From positions 1 to 48,435 of the forward strand of contig CALBSW010000011.1 in assembly GCA_937967465.1 (NCBI GenBank): 48,435 nucleotides of DNA, written 5' to 3'. Below the pieces are notes generated by a model. It had not been told where the DNA came from. It made no database searches and was given only the letters and a program-made list of their open reading frames with translations. Numbering within the stretch: position 1 is the stretch's first letter; every line of letters starts with the position of its first letter. The stretch is from an uncultured Flavobacteriales bacterium (lineage in GTDB: Bacteria; Bacteroidota; Bacteroidia; Flavobacteriales_D; Sanyastnellaceae). A program made the position numbers and the translations under genes. Shown here in pieces: positions 32,989 through 40,952 of this stretch.

Positions 32989-35691
32989 TTATTCGTCAAG
33001 GTACACCTGCTCGAAGAATTCGAGGTACCCGTCAATGTCCTTTCCCTTGAAGAGCTCCACGTAGTTCTCGGTGTGGATGACGAACATCTTGAAGCCGCTC
33101 GTGTTCAGGTCGATCATCGACTCCCGGTTGGATGTCAGCACCCGGAAATAGTCCATGGCGCGGTCCTTCCGGGCAAATTGCTTGACCAACACCAGTTGGT
33201 TCTCCCGATCAATCAGGTTGCTCGTCACCTTGAGGTTGGCGCTTGCAAAAAACTGGCGGTTGAAGTCGGACAACAGGGCTTTCGTTTTGTCGCTTCCGCC
33301 CTCCTTCACCGGAATCACCACTGCCAAGTAGTGCTCCAAGACCGGCTTGTCGGTGAAGTTTCCGAAGTCCGGTACCGAGGGGACAGCGTCCGCCTTGCCC
33401 TCTTTTTCGTCTGACCCTTTCTGCCCCACGCCGAGGCCCTCCAAAATCTCGGCGGCGGCCAAGGCCTGGTCGCTTGAGTCGCACGCCGTCACCACTTCTT
33501 CCAAGGCCGCGATGTAGTTGTCCCGACCGCGGGCGCGGCCATCCAACCAACCGATGCACTGGGCGCGAAGGAACCGATACCGGCACTCTTGCGTGTGATT
33601 CGGCACGGTATCCAGCACCGCATTGACTTCCGAGAGGATGGCTTGGTAATCCTTCTGGGCGTAGTACCGAATCAAGTGCGCCTCATAGGCTGCCAGCTCA
33701 TCGATGCGACGCTGTTCCTCAAAGTCCACGAACTCCGGGTTCTCCACGAGCTGCGCCCACTCGCTGTCCGGGTACAACAGGGAAATCTGGTCGGCCCAGT
33801 ACTGCGAGTTGCAGGTGCCGCAAAAGGGGTTCTGGTAATTCTCCGTCTCCTCGAGGAACAAGTAGGTCCGGTAAAGCTGATAGTGCGCCAAGGGGTGTTC
33901 TTCACTCTCCTCAAACCGGTCCAACAGGTCGACCCAAGCCTCAATGGCATTGTCGGTGTCCTCCAGCTTCTCCTTGTAGATCACTCCGCTTTGATACACG
34001 GCCGTCGCTGTCTCGACATCGGCTGCGGCGCGTTGTTCCTCGCTGCACGGCAAGCTTTCGAGCAGCTCCTCCGGGGTCGGCAACTCTCCTCCACTGCCCA
34101 ACAGATCTGCCGAAGCCACGTCGTCTGCCACGTCTTCAATCGTGCTGAACGCCCCATTGAGCTTTCGGCTGCGGCGCCAATCGTCCTCGAGAGGACGGTC
34201 GCCCCAACGGTCGTAGAAATACGATTGACCGGACTCCCGAAGTCTCGGGTTGTAAGGCCAGAATGCCGTCGCCGCTCCCGGCACCGCCATGCTGGCCTGC
34301 AAAGCCTCCTCGGCCAAACGGGCCGCCTCCTCAGCCTCCCGTTCCTGAGCGAGACGCAAGTCCTCGATGATGTCCTCCATCCGCGCATACCGCGCGTCTT
34401 CGTCGAGGTCGCAGAGCTCCGCCAAACTGTCGTTGCGGACAATCACGGTCAATTGCTCCACCAACTCCGTGAGGCTCATGGCGTTGTTCCGCACCTCGGC
34501 AAACCGGGGGTGGTCCTCATCCATGTTGGCCAAAGTGCTGTCGTAATACGCTTGGGCCAGTTCGTATTCCCGGTCTTCCAGATGCAAGTCCGCCAACGCG
34601 AGGAAACTCTTCATCCGGGGGCGGCGATTGCCACTGTTCTCGGCCAACGCATCCCGGAGGTACGCCATGCCCTCCTCCCGGTTCAGCTCTTCCAGTTCGA
34701 TCTGAGCCAGCGCGTAGTAGATCTGATCGCGGTAAGCCTCATTCTTGTCGTCCTCGAGCATGTCGAAGAACAGCTCCACGATCTCCTCGCTGTCTCCACG
34801 GCGACGGTCAAAGGCCAGCGCCTGCTGCATCCTCGCCTGGAACTCCATTTCATACGGCGTCCGCAACTTGACCACCTCCTCGAACAGCTCGATGGCCTCC
34901 CGATTGCTTCCGTATTCACGCTTGAGCTGAGCCAGGACAAACAAGGGGCGAGCACGGTCCCGCTTGGGCTTGATCTTGGGAATGGCGCGCTCGATGGACC
35001 GCATCGCTTCCTCCACGTTGTCCTGCGACAAATTGAATTCTGCCTGAACCAAAAAGGCGTCTGCCCGCAAGGCGTCGGACGCGTCCCGCTCCCCCACGGC
35101 TTTCAGCAAAGCACTGTTGGCCTTGACCATGTTGCCCATGGCCATGTACGTGCGCGCCAACCACGCGCCGGCCGCCACCTGACTGTCCGGCTCCTTGTGT
35201 TTGCGCTGCAGGTATTTGAAGACCTCCTCAGCCTTGACCAAGTCCCCCTTGTAGAAGTGGCCCTTGCCAATCAACGTGTAGTTGTCGTCGATCCAACGGT
35301 TGAGCTGCGGGCGCTTGAAATCCTTTTGCTGGCTGCGCGGCGGCGTCATCGCATGCCGGTCCACCACCCGAGAGCACTTCTCGATGGCGCGCTCCATCAA
35401 GGGGTAGAGAAATTCAGCCTGGTCTTCTGTCCCGTAGAGGAAAATCGGAATGACCTCATCCCAATCCTCTTCGTGGGTCTCCGCCAATTTCGCATCGGCT
35501 TCCTCCATGGCGAGGCGGGCAAAGTGGAACCCGTTGAAGCGGGATGTCGTGTTGTGATATGCCCGATAGAACCGACCGTCACGCTGGGTCGTACATCCCG
35601 CCAGCACCATGACAACCACCAACAGAACCAACCCCAAGGAGGAGTTTGGTTGAAGGCGGGACACAAGGGACCGAAGGGGCGATCGAAGCAT
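32989..35691 (-). CDS. Type IX secretion/gliding lipoprotein SprE/PorW
   Basis: 900 aa from the ATG at 35691, which opens a lipoprotein signal with Cys33 (VVVMVLAGC); the frame upstream of it has no support. The mature N-terminus TTQRDGRFYRAYHNTTSRFN and IFLYGTEDQAEFLYPLMERA fit the SprE/PorW family. TPR repeats fill the middle, then a segment with FWPYNPRLRESGQSYFYDRW and a C-terminal domain ending YLEFFEQVYLDE. SprE/PorW is a periplasmic-side lipoprotein needed for T9SS function and, in gliders, motility. Bactofilin and the atp genes follow on the same strand. Confidence 0.88.
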   Translation of the reverse strand: MLRSPLRSLVSRLQPNSSLGLVLLVVVMVLAGCTTQRDGRFYRAYHNTTSRFNGFHFARLAMEEADAKLAETHEEDWDEVIPIFLYGTEDQAEFLYPLMERAIEKCSRVVDRHAMTPPRSQQKDFKRPQLNRWIDDNYTLIGKGHFYKGDLVKAEEVFKYLQRKHKEPDSQVAAGAWLARTYMAMGNMVKANSALLKAVGERDASDALRADAFLVQAEFNLSQDNVEEAMRSIERAIPKIKPKRDRARPLFVLAQLKREYGSNREAIELFEEVVKLRTPYEMEFQARMQQALAFDRRRGDSEEIVELFFDMLEDDKNEAYRDQIYYALAQIELEELNREEGMAYLRDALAENSGNRRPRMKSFLALADLHLEDREYELAQAYYDSTLANMDEDHPRFAEVRNNAMSLTELVEQLTVIVRNDSLAELCDLDEDARYARMEDIIEDLRLAQEREAEEAARLAEEALQASMAVPGAATAFWPYNPRLRESGQSYFYDRWGDRPLEDDWRRSRKLNGAFSTIEDVADDVASADLLGSGGELPTPEELLESLPCSEEQRAAADVETATAVYQSGVIYKEKLEDTDNAIEAWVDLLDRFEESEEHPLAHYQLYRTYLFLEETENYQNPFCGTCNSQYWADQISLLYPDSEWAQLVENPEFVDFEEQRRIDELAAYEAHLIRYYAQKDYQAILSEVNAVLDTVPNHTQECRYRFLRAQCIGWLDGRARGRDNYIAALEEVVTACDSSDQALAAAEILEGLGVGQKGSDEKEGKADAVPSVPDFGNFTDKPVLEHYLAVVIPVKEGGSDKTKALLSDFNRQFFASANLKVTSNLIDRENQLVLVKQFARKDRAMDYFRVLTSNRESMIDLNTSGFKMFVIHTENYVELFKGKDIDGYLEFFEQVYLDE

Positions 35692-35807
35692 GGGGCGAGG
35701 TGTTCCGTGGGGGCCAACCCGAAAGCCGCGAAAATATTGCATTCCGCGTCCGCCACAGACAAAAAAGCCCGCGCATCCATGCGTTGTCGACCATCTTTGT
35801 TGTGGAC

Positions 35808-36686
35808 ATGGCCGAGCGCAAGACCCCAAACTCCACCCGAAGCGGATCCCCGTCCGACCGCAAATTCCGTCTCATCCTTCAAGAGGAGGGCACGTTTGCC
35901 GAGCGCTGGTCCATGCGGGTGCAGCCAGGCCAGATCCGCGCCCTCGCCGCCATGTCCATCCTCCTCGTTGCCGCTTTGACATACGCCCTGGTGGCCTTCA
36001 CCCCACTGCGGGAGACCGTCGTTCCGGGCTACCTCTCCACCGAAACCCGGGCCATGCAGGAGGAGGCAATGCACACCGCAGATTCGCTCTCCCAAGTTCT
36101 GGCCATGCAAGGCCGTTACATCCAGAATCTCAGGGCCGTGCTCATGGGGGAGCTGCCTGCTGGCGCCCTTGAAACGATCACCGACGTCGCCCCAAACCCC
36201 GGCACCCCAGCGCCCACCCTTTCCCCACAATCTGGAGAGGCCTTGGATGAGCTGCGAAACCGGGTTGAAGAAGAAGATGCTTTTGCCATCGGCTCACCCG
36301 GCAGCCTGGATGAATCCGGGCTTTGGATCCCCCCTGTCGACGGACGGGTTTCCGCTCCTTGGAATCCTGGAATTGACCACTTGGGCGTGGACATGGTCGC
36401 TCCAGAAAACAGTCCGGTCAAGGCGGTTGGCGATGGCACGGTCATCTTCTCCGGCTTCACCGCAGGCGGCGGACACACCGTACTGATTCAACATCCCGGA
36501 GACCGCATCTCCGTGTACATGCACAACAGCCGCATCGAAGTGGCCGCTGGAGACCGGGTTCGCCAAGGCGAAATGGTGGCTGTGATCGGAGACAGTGGAG
36601 ACCACAGCACAGGTCCCCACCTCCATTTCGAATGGTGGGAGTCCGGCGTGGCCATCGATCCGCAACTGCGGATTTCCTTGAACTGA
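35808..36686 (+). CDS. Membrane-anchored M23 peptidoglycan endopeptidase
   Basis: 292 aa from the ATG at 35808. One membrane helix at about residues 44-64, then a coiled stretch, then the LytM/M23 domain from about 175. Zinc ligands appear complete: His191 and Asp195 in HLGVDM, and His273 in GPHLHFEW, with catalytic His239 (VYMHN) and His271. The N-terminus is cytoplasmic and basic, so the enzyme faces the periplasm and should cut cross-links in murein. It is divergent from sprE across 116 bp and converges on the PfkB gene. Confidence 0.92.
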   Translation: MAERKTPNSTRSGSPSDRKFRLILQEEGTFAERWSMRVQPGQIRALAAMSILLVAALTYALVAFTPLRETVVPGYLSTETRAMQEEAMHTADSLSQVLAMQGRYIQNLRAVLMGELPAGALETITDVAPNPGTPAPTLSPQSGEALDELRNRVEEEDAFAIGSPGSLDESGLWIPPVDGRVSAPWNPGIDHLGVDMVAPENSPVKAVGDGTVIFSGFTAGGGHTVLIQHPGDRISVYMHNSRIEVAAGDRVRQGEMVAVIGDSGDHSTGPHLHFEWWESGVAIDPQLRISLN

Positions 36687-36699
36687 TCGCGCCTCGAAC

Positions 36700-37656
36700 T
36701 CAGGCCTCCACGCCTGCGCCGTTCCAATCCGTCATGCGGCGGAATTCTGCGATGCGGGCATCCAACGCCTCACGCGTGACCGCGCGAATGCCTTCTGTTC
36801 CGAACGCTTCACAGGTGAAACTGGCCAGTGCACTGCCCACCACGATGCCCTGCTTGAGCGTCTCGAAATCGGTGCTGCCCGTGCGTGCAACATGGGCAAT
36901 GAAGCCACCTGCGAAAGTGTCGCCTGCGCCCGTCGGGTCCACCACATCCTCCAAGGGGAGGGCTGGACAGAAGAAATACTGCAGCTTCCCCCCTTCCTCG
37001 TGGAAGAGCAACGCTCCGTGCTCACCCTTCTTGATGACGAGGTAACGCGGACCCATGGCGAGAATGGCCCGTGCCGCCTTGATCAGGCTTCGCTCACCGC
37101 TGAGCTGACGGGCTTCTTCATCATTGATGGTCAACACATCCACGCGGGCAATCACCGCCTTCAGCGGCTCCATCGCGATGTCCATCCAGAAGTTCATGGT
37201 GTCCAACACCACCAGTTCCGGCCGCTCGGTCATCTGATCCAATACCGATGCCTGCAGGTTCGGGTCAATGTTGCCCAGCATCAGGTACTTGGCACCACGC
37301 CATGCCTCTGGAATTTCAGGGTTGAAGTCTGCGAGCACATTCAACTCTGTCTCCAAGGTGTCCCGGCCGTTCATGTCCATGTGGTACGAGCCGGCCCAGA
37401 AAAAGCTCTTCCCGCCTGCTGGACGGTCAATGCCTTCCAGCGCCATGCCAGCTTCGGACATGAGGTCGAGTTCAGATTGCTGGAAGTCCTCGCCAATGAC
37501 ACTGACCAAACCTGTTCCGACGCCGAGGCGGCTCGCCGACCATCCGATGTAGGTCCCGGCACCACCCACGATGCGTTCGCGTTCACCGAATGGCGTCTTG
37601 ATGGAATCGAAGGCGACGGTGCCCACCACCACCACGGAAGAGTCTGTCCAGCTCAT
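36700..37656 (-). CDS. PfkB-family carbohydrate kinase
   Basis: 318 aa from the ATG at 37656. The PfkB fold is shown by the N-terminal VVVVGTVAFDSIKTP and GGAGTYIGWSASRLG, and by signature 2, DPTGAGDTFAGGF, at residues 240-252 with catalytic Asp246. It phosphorylates a sugar or nucleoside; relatives in Bacteroidota are annotated only as sugar kinases, and the substrate cannot be told from sequence. It ends 13 bp from the convergent M23 gene. Confidence 0.88.
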   Translation of the reverse strand: MSWTDSSVVVVGTVAFDSIKTPFGERERIVGGAGTYIGWSASRLGVGTGLVSVIGEDFQQSELDLMSEAGMALEGIDRPAGGKSFFWAGSYHMDMNGRDTLETELNVLADFNPEIPEAWRGAKYLMLGNIDPNLQASVLDQMTERPELVVLDTMNFWMDIAMEPLKAVIARVDVLTINDEEARQLSGERSLIKAARAILAMGPRYLVIKKGEHGALLFHEEGGKLQYFFCPALPLEDVVDPTGAGDTFAGGFIAHVARTGSTDFETLKQGIVVGSALASFTCEAFGTEGIRAVTREALDARIAEFRRMTDWNGAGVEA

Positions 37657-37710
37657 GAAGAAGAAATTTGCGAGCGCGAAGGTAGGGGCCTCAGGAAGGC
37701 GGTGGTGCCA

Positions 37711-37741
37711 TTGCACCAAATGGGAACAACTCGTATCTTTG
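37711..37741 (+). promoter_or_regulatory. Promoter of tRNA-Asn
   Basis: TTG at 37711-37713 and TATCTTTG at 37734-37741 are 20 bp apart and fit the Bacteroidota TTG / TAnnTTTG consensus exactly. The tRNA begins 28 bp downstream. Confidence 0.8.
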
Positions 37742-37769
37742 CGCACCCTTTGAAAGAAGGGATGAGCAT

Positions 37770-37843
37770 TCCCCTATAGCTCAGCTGGTTAGAGCGACTG
37801 ACTGTTAATCAGTAGGTCCCTGGTTCAAGTCCAGGTGGGGGAG
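37770..37843 (+). tRNA. tRNA-Asn (anticodon GTT)
   Basis: 74 nt. Acceptor stem TCCCCTA with TGGGGGA (one T-G pair), discriminator G, no encoded CCA. D arm GCTCAGCTGGTTAGAGC, anticodon arm CTGAC-TGTTAAT-CAG with GTT, and T arm CCTGG-TTCAAGT-CCAGG. It has its own promoter and a terminator directly after it. Confidence 0.97.
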
Positions 37844-37848
37844 CAACA

Positions 37849-37877
37849 AAAAACCCCGGGTTCGTCCCGGGGTTTTT
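37849..37877. terminator. Bidirectional terminator between tRNA-Asn and the LytTR regulator
   Basis: AAAAACCCCGGG pairs perfectly with CCCGGGGTTTTT around a short TTCGT loop, with A-runs and T-runs on both sides. It serves tRNA-Asn on the plus strand and the MORN-kinase-regulator operon on the minus strand. Confidence 0.92.
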
Positions 37878-37897
37878 CGTTTCCAATGTGCTCGCCT

Positions 37898-38647
37898 TCA
37901 CAGCAAGTTGATGCGGCTCGCCAAAATGTCCTTGTAACTGCCGCCAATCGGAATCTCCTTCTCCATGCCCTTGACCTGGATCATGGAATACTTGATGCTG
38001 TGGATGGCATCGAGGTTGACGATGTAGCTCCGGTGCACGCGCATGAAGCGGCGCTCATTGAGCTTGTTCTCCACGTCCTTCATCGTGCTGTGGATCGTGA
38101 AGCTCTGCTCCGGCGTGTGGACGACCACGTAGTCCTTCAGCGCCTCGATGAAGAGCAATTCATCATAATCCACCTTCATCAGCCGGCTGCGGTTCTTGAC
38201 GAACAAGTACTCCGCCGTGTCCTTGTGCTCCGCCATGTTCCGGAGGAACTCATTCTCCAGTCGGGCTTCCTGCTCCTTGGAGAATTTGTGCATCGCCATT
38301 TCGATGCTCGTCTGAAGGTCGACGTCCTTGAACGGCTTGAGAATGTACCCGTGCGGCTCGGCCAACTTCGCCTCGCCCAACGTGCTCCGGTCAGCATAAG
38401 CCGTCAGGAAAATGATCGGCACATCCAAGGTGCGCTTGATTTCCTCTGCTGCAGCAATGCCATTCATGTCGCCCTTCAGCATGATGTCCATCAGGACCAC
38501 ATCCGGGCGGTGGCGAACGGCCAAGTCGATGGCGTCTTCGCCATTGTCAGCGGTGGCCACAACGTTGTAACCGATTTTTTCAAGGGTTTGCTCGATGTCC
38601 TTGCGGACAATGCTTTCGTCCTCGGTAACGAGAATGTTGATGGCCAT
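37898..38647 (-). CDS. LytTR-type response regulator
   Basis: 249 aa. A receiver domain at residues 1-125 has the phospho-acceptor Asp54 (VVLMDIMLKG), acidic residues D10/E11, and Lys104 (YILKPF). A LytTR DNA-binding domain follows at about 143-249, with RSRLMKVDYDELLFIEALKD and FMRVHRSYIVNLDAI. It is downstream of the PAS kinase with a 67-bp gap on the same strand, so the pair should form one phosphorelay. Confidence 0.93.
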   Translation of the reverse strand: MAINILVTEDESIVRKDIEQTLEKIGYNVVATADNGEDAIDLAVRHRPDVVLMDIMLKGDMNGIAAAEEIKRTLDVPIIFLTAYADRSTLGEAKLAEPHGYILKPFKDVDLQTSIEMAMHKFSKEQEARLENEFLRNMAEHKDTAEYLFVKNRSRLMKVDYDELLFIEALKDYVVVHTPEQSFTIHSTMKDVENKLNERRFMRVHRSYIVNLDAIHSIKYSMIQVKGMEKEIPIGGSYKDILASRINLL

Positions 38648-38714
38648 GGCGTCTACAGGTTCAGATGTTGCTTGAGGGTCTAATCCTCAGAATCGTTCGA
38701 TGGATGTCAAGGCA

Positions 38715-40952
38715 TCATCCGTCAAACAGGTTTTTTGGTCGCCTAAATTTAACCAAAAACTGCGTGCCATTGTCGCTTTCCGCCGACAACTCCGCATCCA
38801 ACTGCTCGGCCAGCGCCTGAACGAGGTACAATCCAAGCGAATCTCGCCCGCCCCAATCAAAACCTTCAGGCAGGCCCACTCCGTCGTCCTGCACCTCAAT
38901 TTGAATCTCCTCCTCCTCCGGGGAGTCCTCCGGCATGATGCACCGCAAACTCACCGTGATGGTCCCGCGTTCCCTTCCTGGGAATGCGTATTTCATCGCA
39001 TTGGACACCCACTCATTCAAGATCAATCCACACGGAATGGCTTGATCCAGAGGAGCTTGGATGTTCTCCAGTTCCGTGATCAACTCCACCTGGGTCTCGG
39101 ATCGATACCCCTGGATGATGTTGCCTGCGATGCGGGTCAAATAGGATGGGAAACCGATGCTGGAGACGTCGGTGTTCTGATACAGCGTCTCGTGGATGAT
39201 GCTCATCGTGGAGACCCGATTCTGGATTTCCTCCAACCCGGTGATCGCAGCCTCATCCTTGACAAACTTCTTCTGAAGGTTCAAGATGGAATTGATGATC
39301 TGCAGGTTGTTCTTCACCCGGTGGTGCACTTCCTGCAGCAAAATTTCCTTCTCCTTCAGCGCGCTTCGGATGGCACGGTCAATGCGCTTTCTATCGGTGA
39401 TGTCGTAGGCGATCGCACTGATTTCCCGGTCTCCTTCCGCGTTGTCGATGGGATTCAAGAAGAGCTGCAACCAGCGCTTGCCGTCCTCATTTTTCTCCTC
39501 AGGCAACGCCCACTCAAAACGCTGGGGGCGTCCACTCAGAGCGCGCTCGAACCGGTCGCCCAGATCAAATCCATTGACCTCCTGGCTTTCGGACACCTGA
39601 CTTGACAAGGCCTGCGTCACGTCTTCCAGTTTCGCGGAAGAACCGACGTTGAGCCAAAGGCGACAGTTGTGATTGAGGCTGGTCAATTCGTGTCCGGACT
39701 TGGCCGTCCAAATGATGAAGTCCTCACCCGATTCGACAATGCTGCGAAGCTTGGCCGTAGCGCTGCGCAACGCCGCCTCCGCCGCAATTCTTTGCTCAAT
39801 CTCCAGCGTCAATTGCTCGTTGGCGCCCTCCGCCATCTCAGCGCGGATCCGCTCTTGCATCAACGCGTGGCGGTCCGTCACATCCGAAAGGCTGACTTGG
39901 ACAGCGGGCTGGCCATCAAAAATGGTCAGGCGCCATTGCAATGTCCAACGCGCCCCGTCTGGCAACTCGACCTCCGATTCCTCGACCTTTTTGCCGTTGC
40001 GCGTGTCCTGGATGTTCTGCGCCAATTGGGCGGTGAGCGAAGCGGGGAACAACGATGGAAACCGTTCGCCCTCCAAGCCGCGATCCAGCCCAAAACCTTG
40101 TTCTGCAACCGGGTTGGCAAAGCGAATGACGTCGTCCACCAAAATGACAATGCCGTTGGGTGAACTCTGAACGAGCAGGCGGAATCGCTCGCGCTCCTGA
40201 ATCAAGTCATGCTCGATGCGCTTCCGGTCACTGATGTCGTACATCATCCAGACCTCGCTTCCATCTTCCAAACGGCCCTTGCCGATGTCGAGGTGAAGCA
40301 ACTCACCATTGCGGTTGTTCAGAATCCAATCTCCCCGATCAAAGACTCCACTGCCTTCGATGGGCTCCAGGTTGCCCATCCGCCGAAGTCCAAGTTGTCC
40401 GATGGGGTCCCCAATGATTTCCTCGGGGTATTCCACCCCCATCATCGCCAGAAACCTGGAGTTGACATCCAAAATGACGTCGTCCTTGACCTGGACAATG
40501 GCCTCTTGGGCGATGTCTGTCAACCGGCGGTAATGGGCCTCCCGATCCTGAAGGGCCTGCTGCCGGAATTGCTGCTCGCTGATGTCCGAGAGTTGAAGAA
40601 TGTCCAATCCATCTTCTGGGCCACGGGACATCCGAATTTCAACCGGGAAACGCTTTCCACCTTCCCGTTCCGCGACCAATTCCATGCGCAAGGGTGTCCT
40701 GTGCTCCCTGGGGACTTCCCGCCAGCGCAAATCGAAATACGACCGGTCCTCTTCTTTCCAATGGAGCCACGAACCTTGGTCCAGTCTCAATCCTTTTGGA
40801 AACGAAGCTTGCTCCCAGCCAAACAAAAAGCAGGCTCGGGCATTGGCGAGAATCACATCCTCACCACGGATCAAGAACAAGGCGGATGGCACCGCGTCCA
40901 TCCACTCCATCGACCATCCAGTCGATCCGCCTTCCCGTCCATGGATACTCAT
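38715..40952 (-). CDS. Soluble multi-PAS HisKA_2 histidine kinase
   Basis: 745 aa, with no membrane helix. Four PAS/PAC units at about residues 13-125, 140-245, 255-360 and 400-522, the later ones linked by short coiled segments such as YDISDRKRIEHDLIQERERF. The HisKA_2 domain carries His543/His544 in LLQEVHHRVKNNLQIINSIL, and the ATPase domain has LNEWVSNAMKYA and DDGVGLPEG. This class commonly pairs with LytTR regulators, as here. Its start overlaps the stop of the MORN-protein gene by 4 bp (ATGA), indicating coupled translation. Confidence 0.92.
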   Translation of the reverse strand: MSIHGREGGSTGWSMEWMDAVPSALFLIRGEDVILANARACFLFGWEQASFPKGLRLDQGSWLHWKEEDRSYFDLRWREVPREHRTPLRMELVAEREGGKRFPVEIRMSRGPEDGLDILQLSDISEQQFRQQALQDREAHYRRLTDIAQEAIVQVKDDVILDVNSRFLAMMGVEYPEEIIGDPIGQLGLRRMGNLEPIEGSGVFDRGDWILNNRNGELLHLDIGKGRLEDGSEVWMMYDISDRKRIEHDLIQERERFRLLVQSSPNGIVILVDDVIRFANPVAEQGFGLDRGLEGERFPSLFPASLTAQLAQNIQDTRNGKKVEESEVELPDGARWTLQWRLTIFDGQPAVQVSLSDVTDRHALMQERIRAEMAEGANEQLTLEIEQRIAAEAALRSATAKLRSIVESGEDFIIWTAKSGHELTSLNHNCRLWLNVGSSAKLEDVTQALSSQVSESQEVNGFDLGDRFERALSGRPQRFEWALPEEKNEDGKRWLQLFLNPIDNAEGDREISAIAYDITDRKRIDRAIRSALKEKEILLQEVHHRVKNNLQIINSILNLQKKFVKDEAAITGLEEIQNRVSTMSIIHETLYQNTDVSSIGFPSYLTRIAGNIIQGYRSETQVELITELENIQAPLDQAIPCGLILNEWVSNAMKYAFPGRERGTITVSLRCIMPEDSPEEEEIQIEVQDDGVGLPEGFDWGGRDSLGLYLVQALAEQLDAELSAESDNGTQFLVKFRRPKNLFDG

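Noticed and set aside
33589..35979. 796-codon frame opposite sprE
   Set aside because: Mirror of the sprE codons with no signal, motif or ribosome-binding context.
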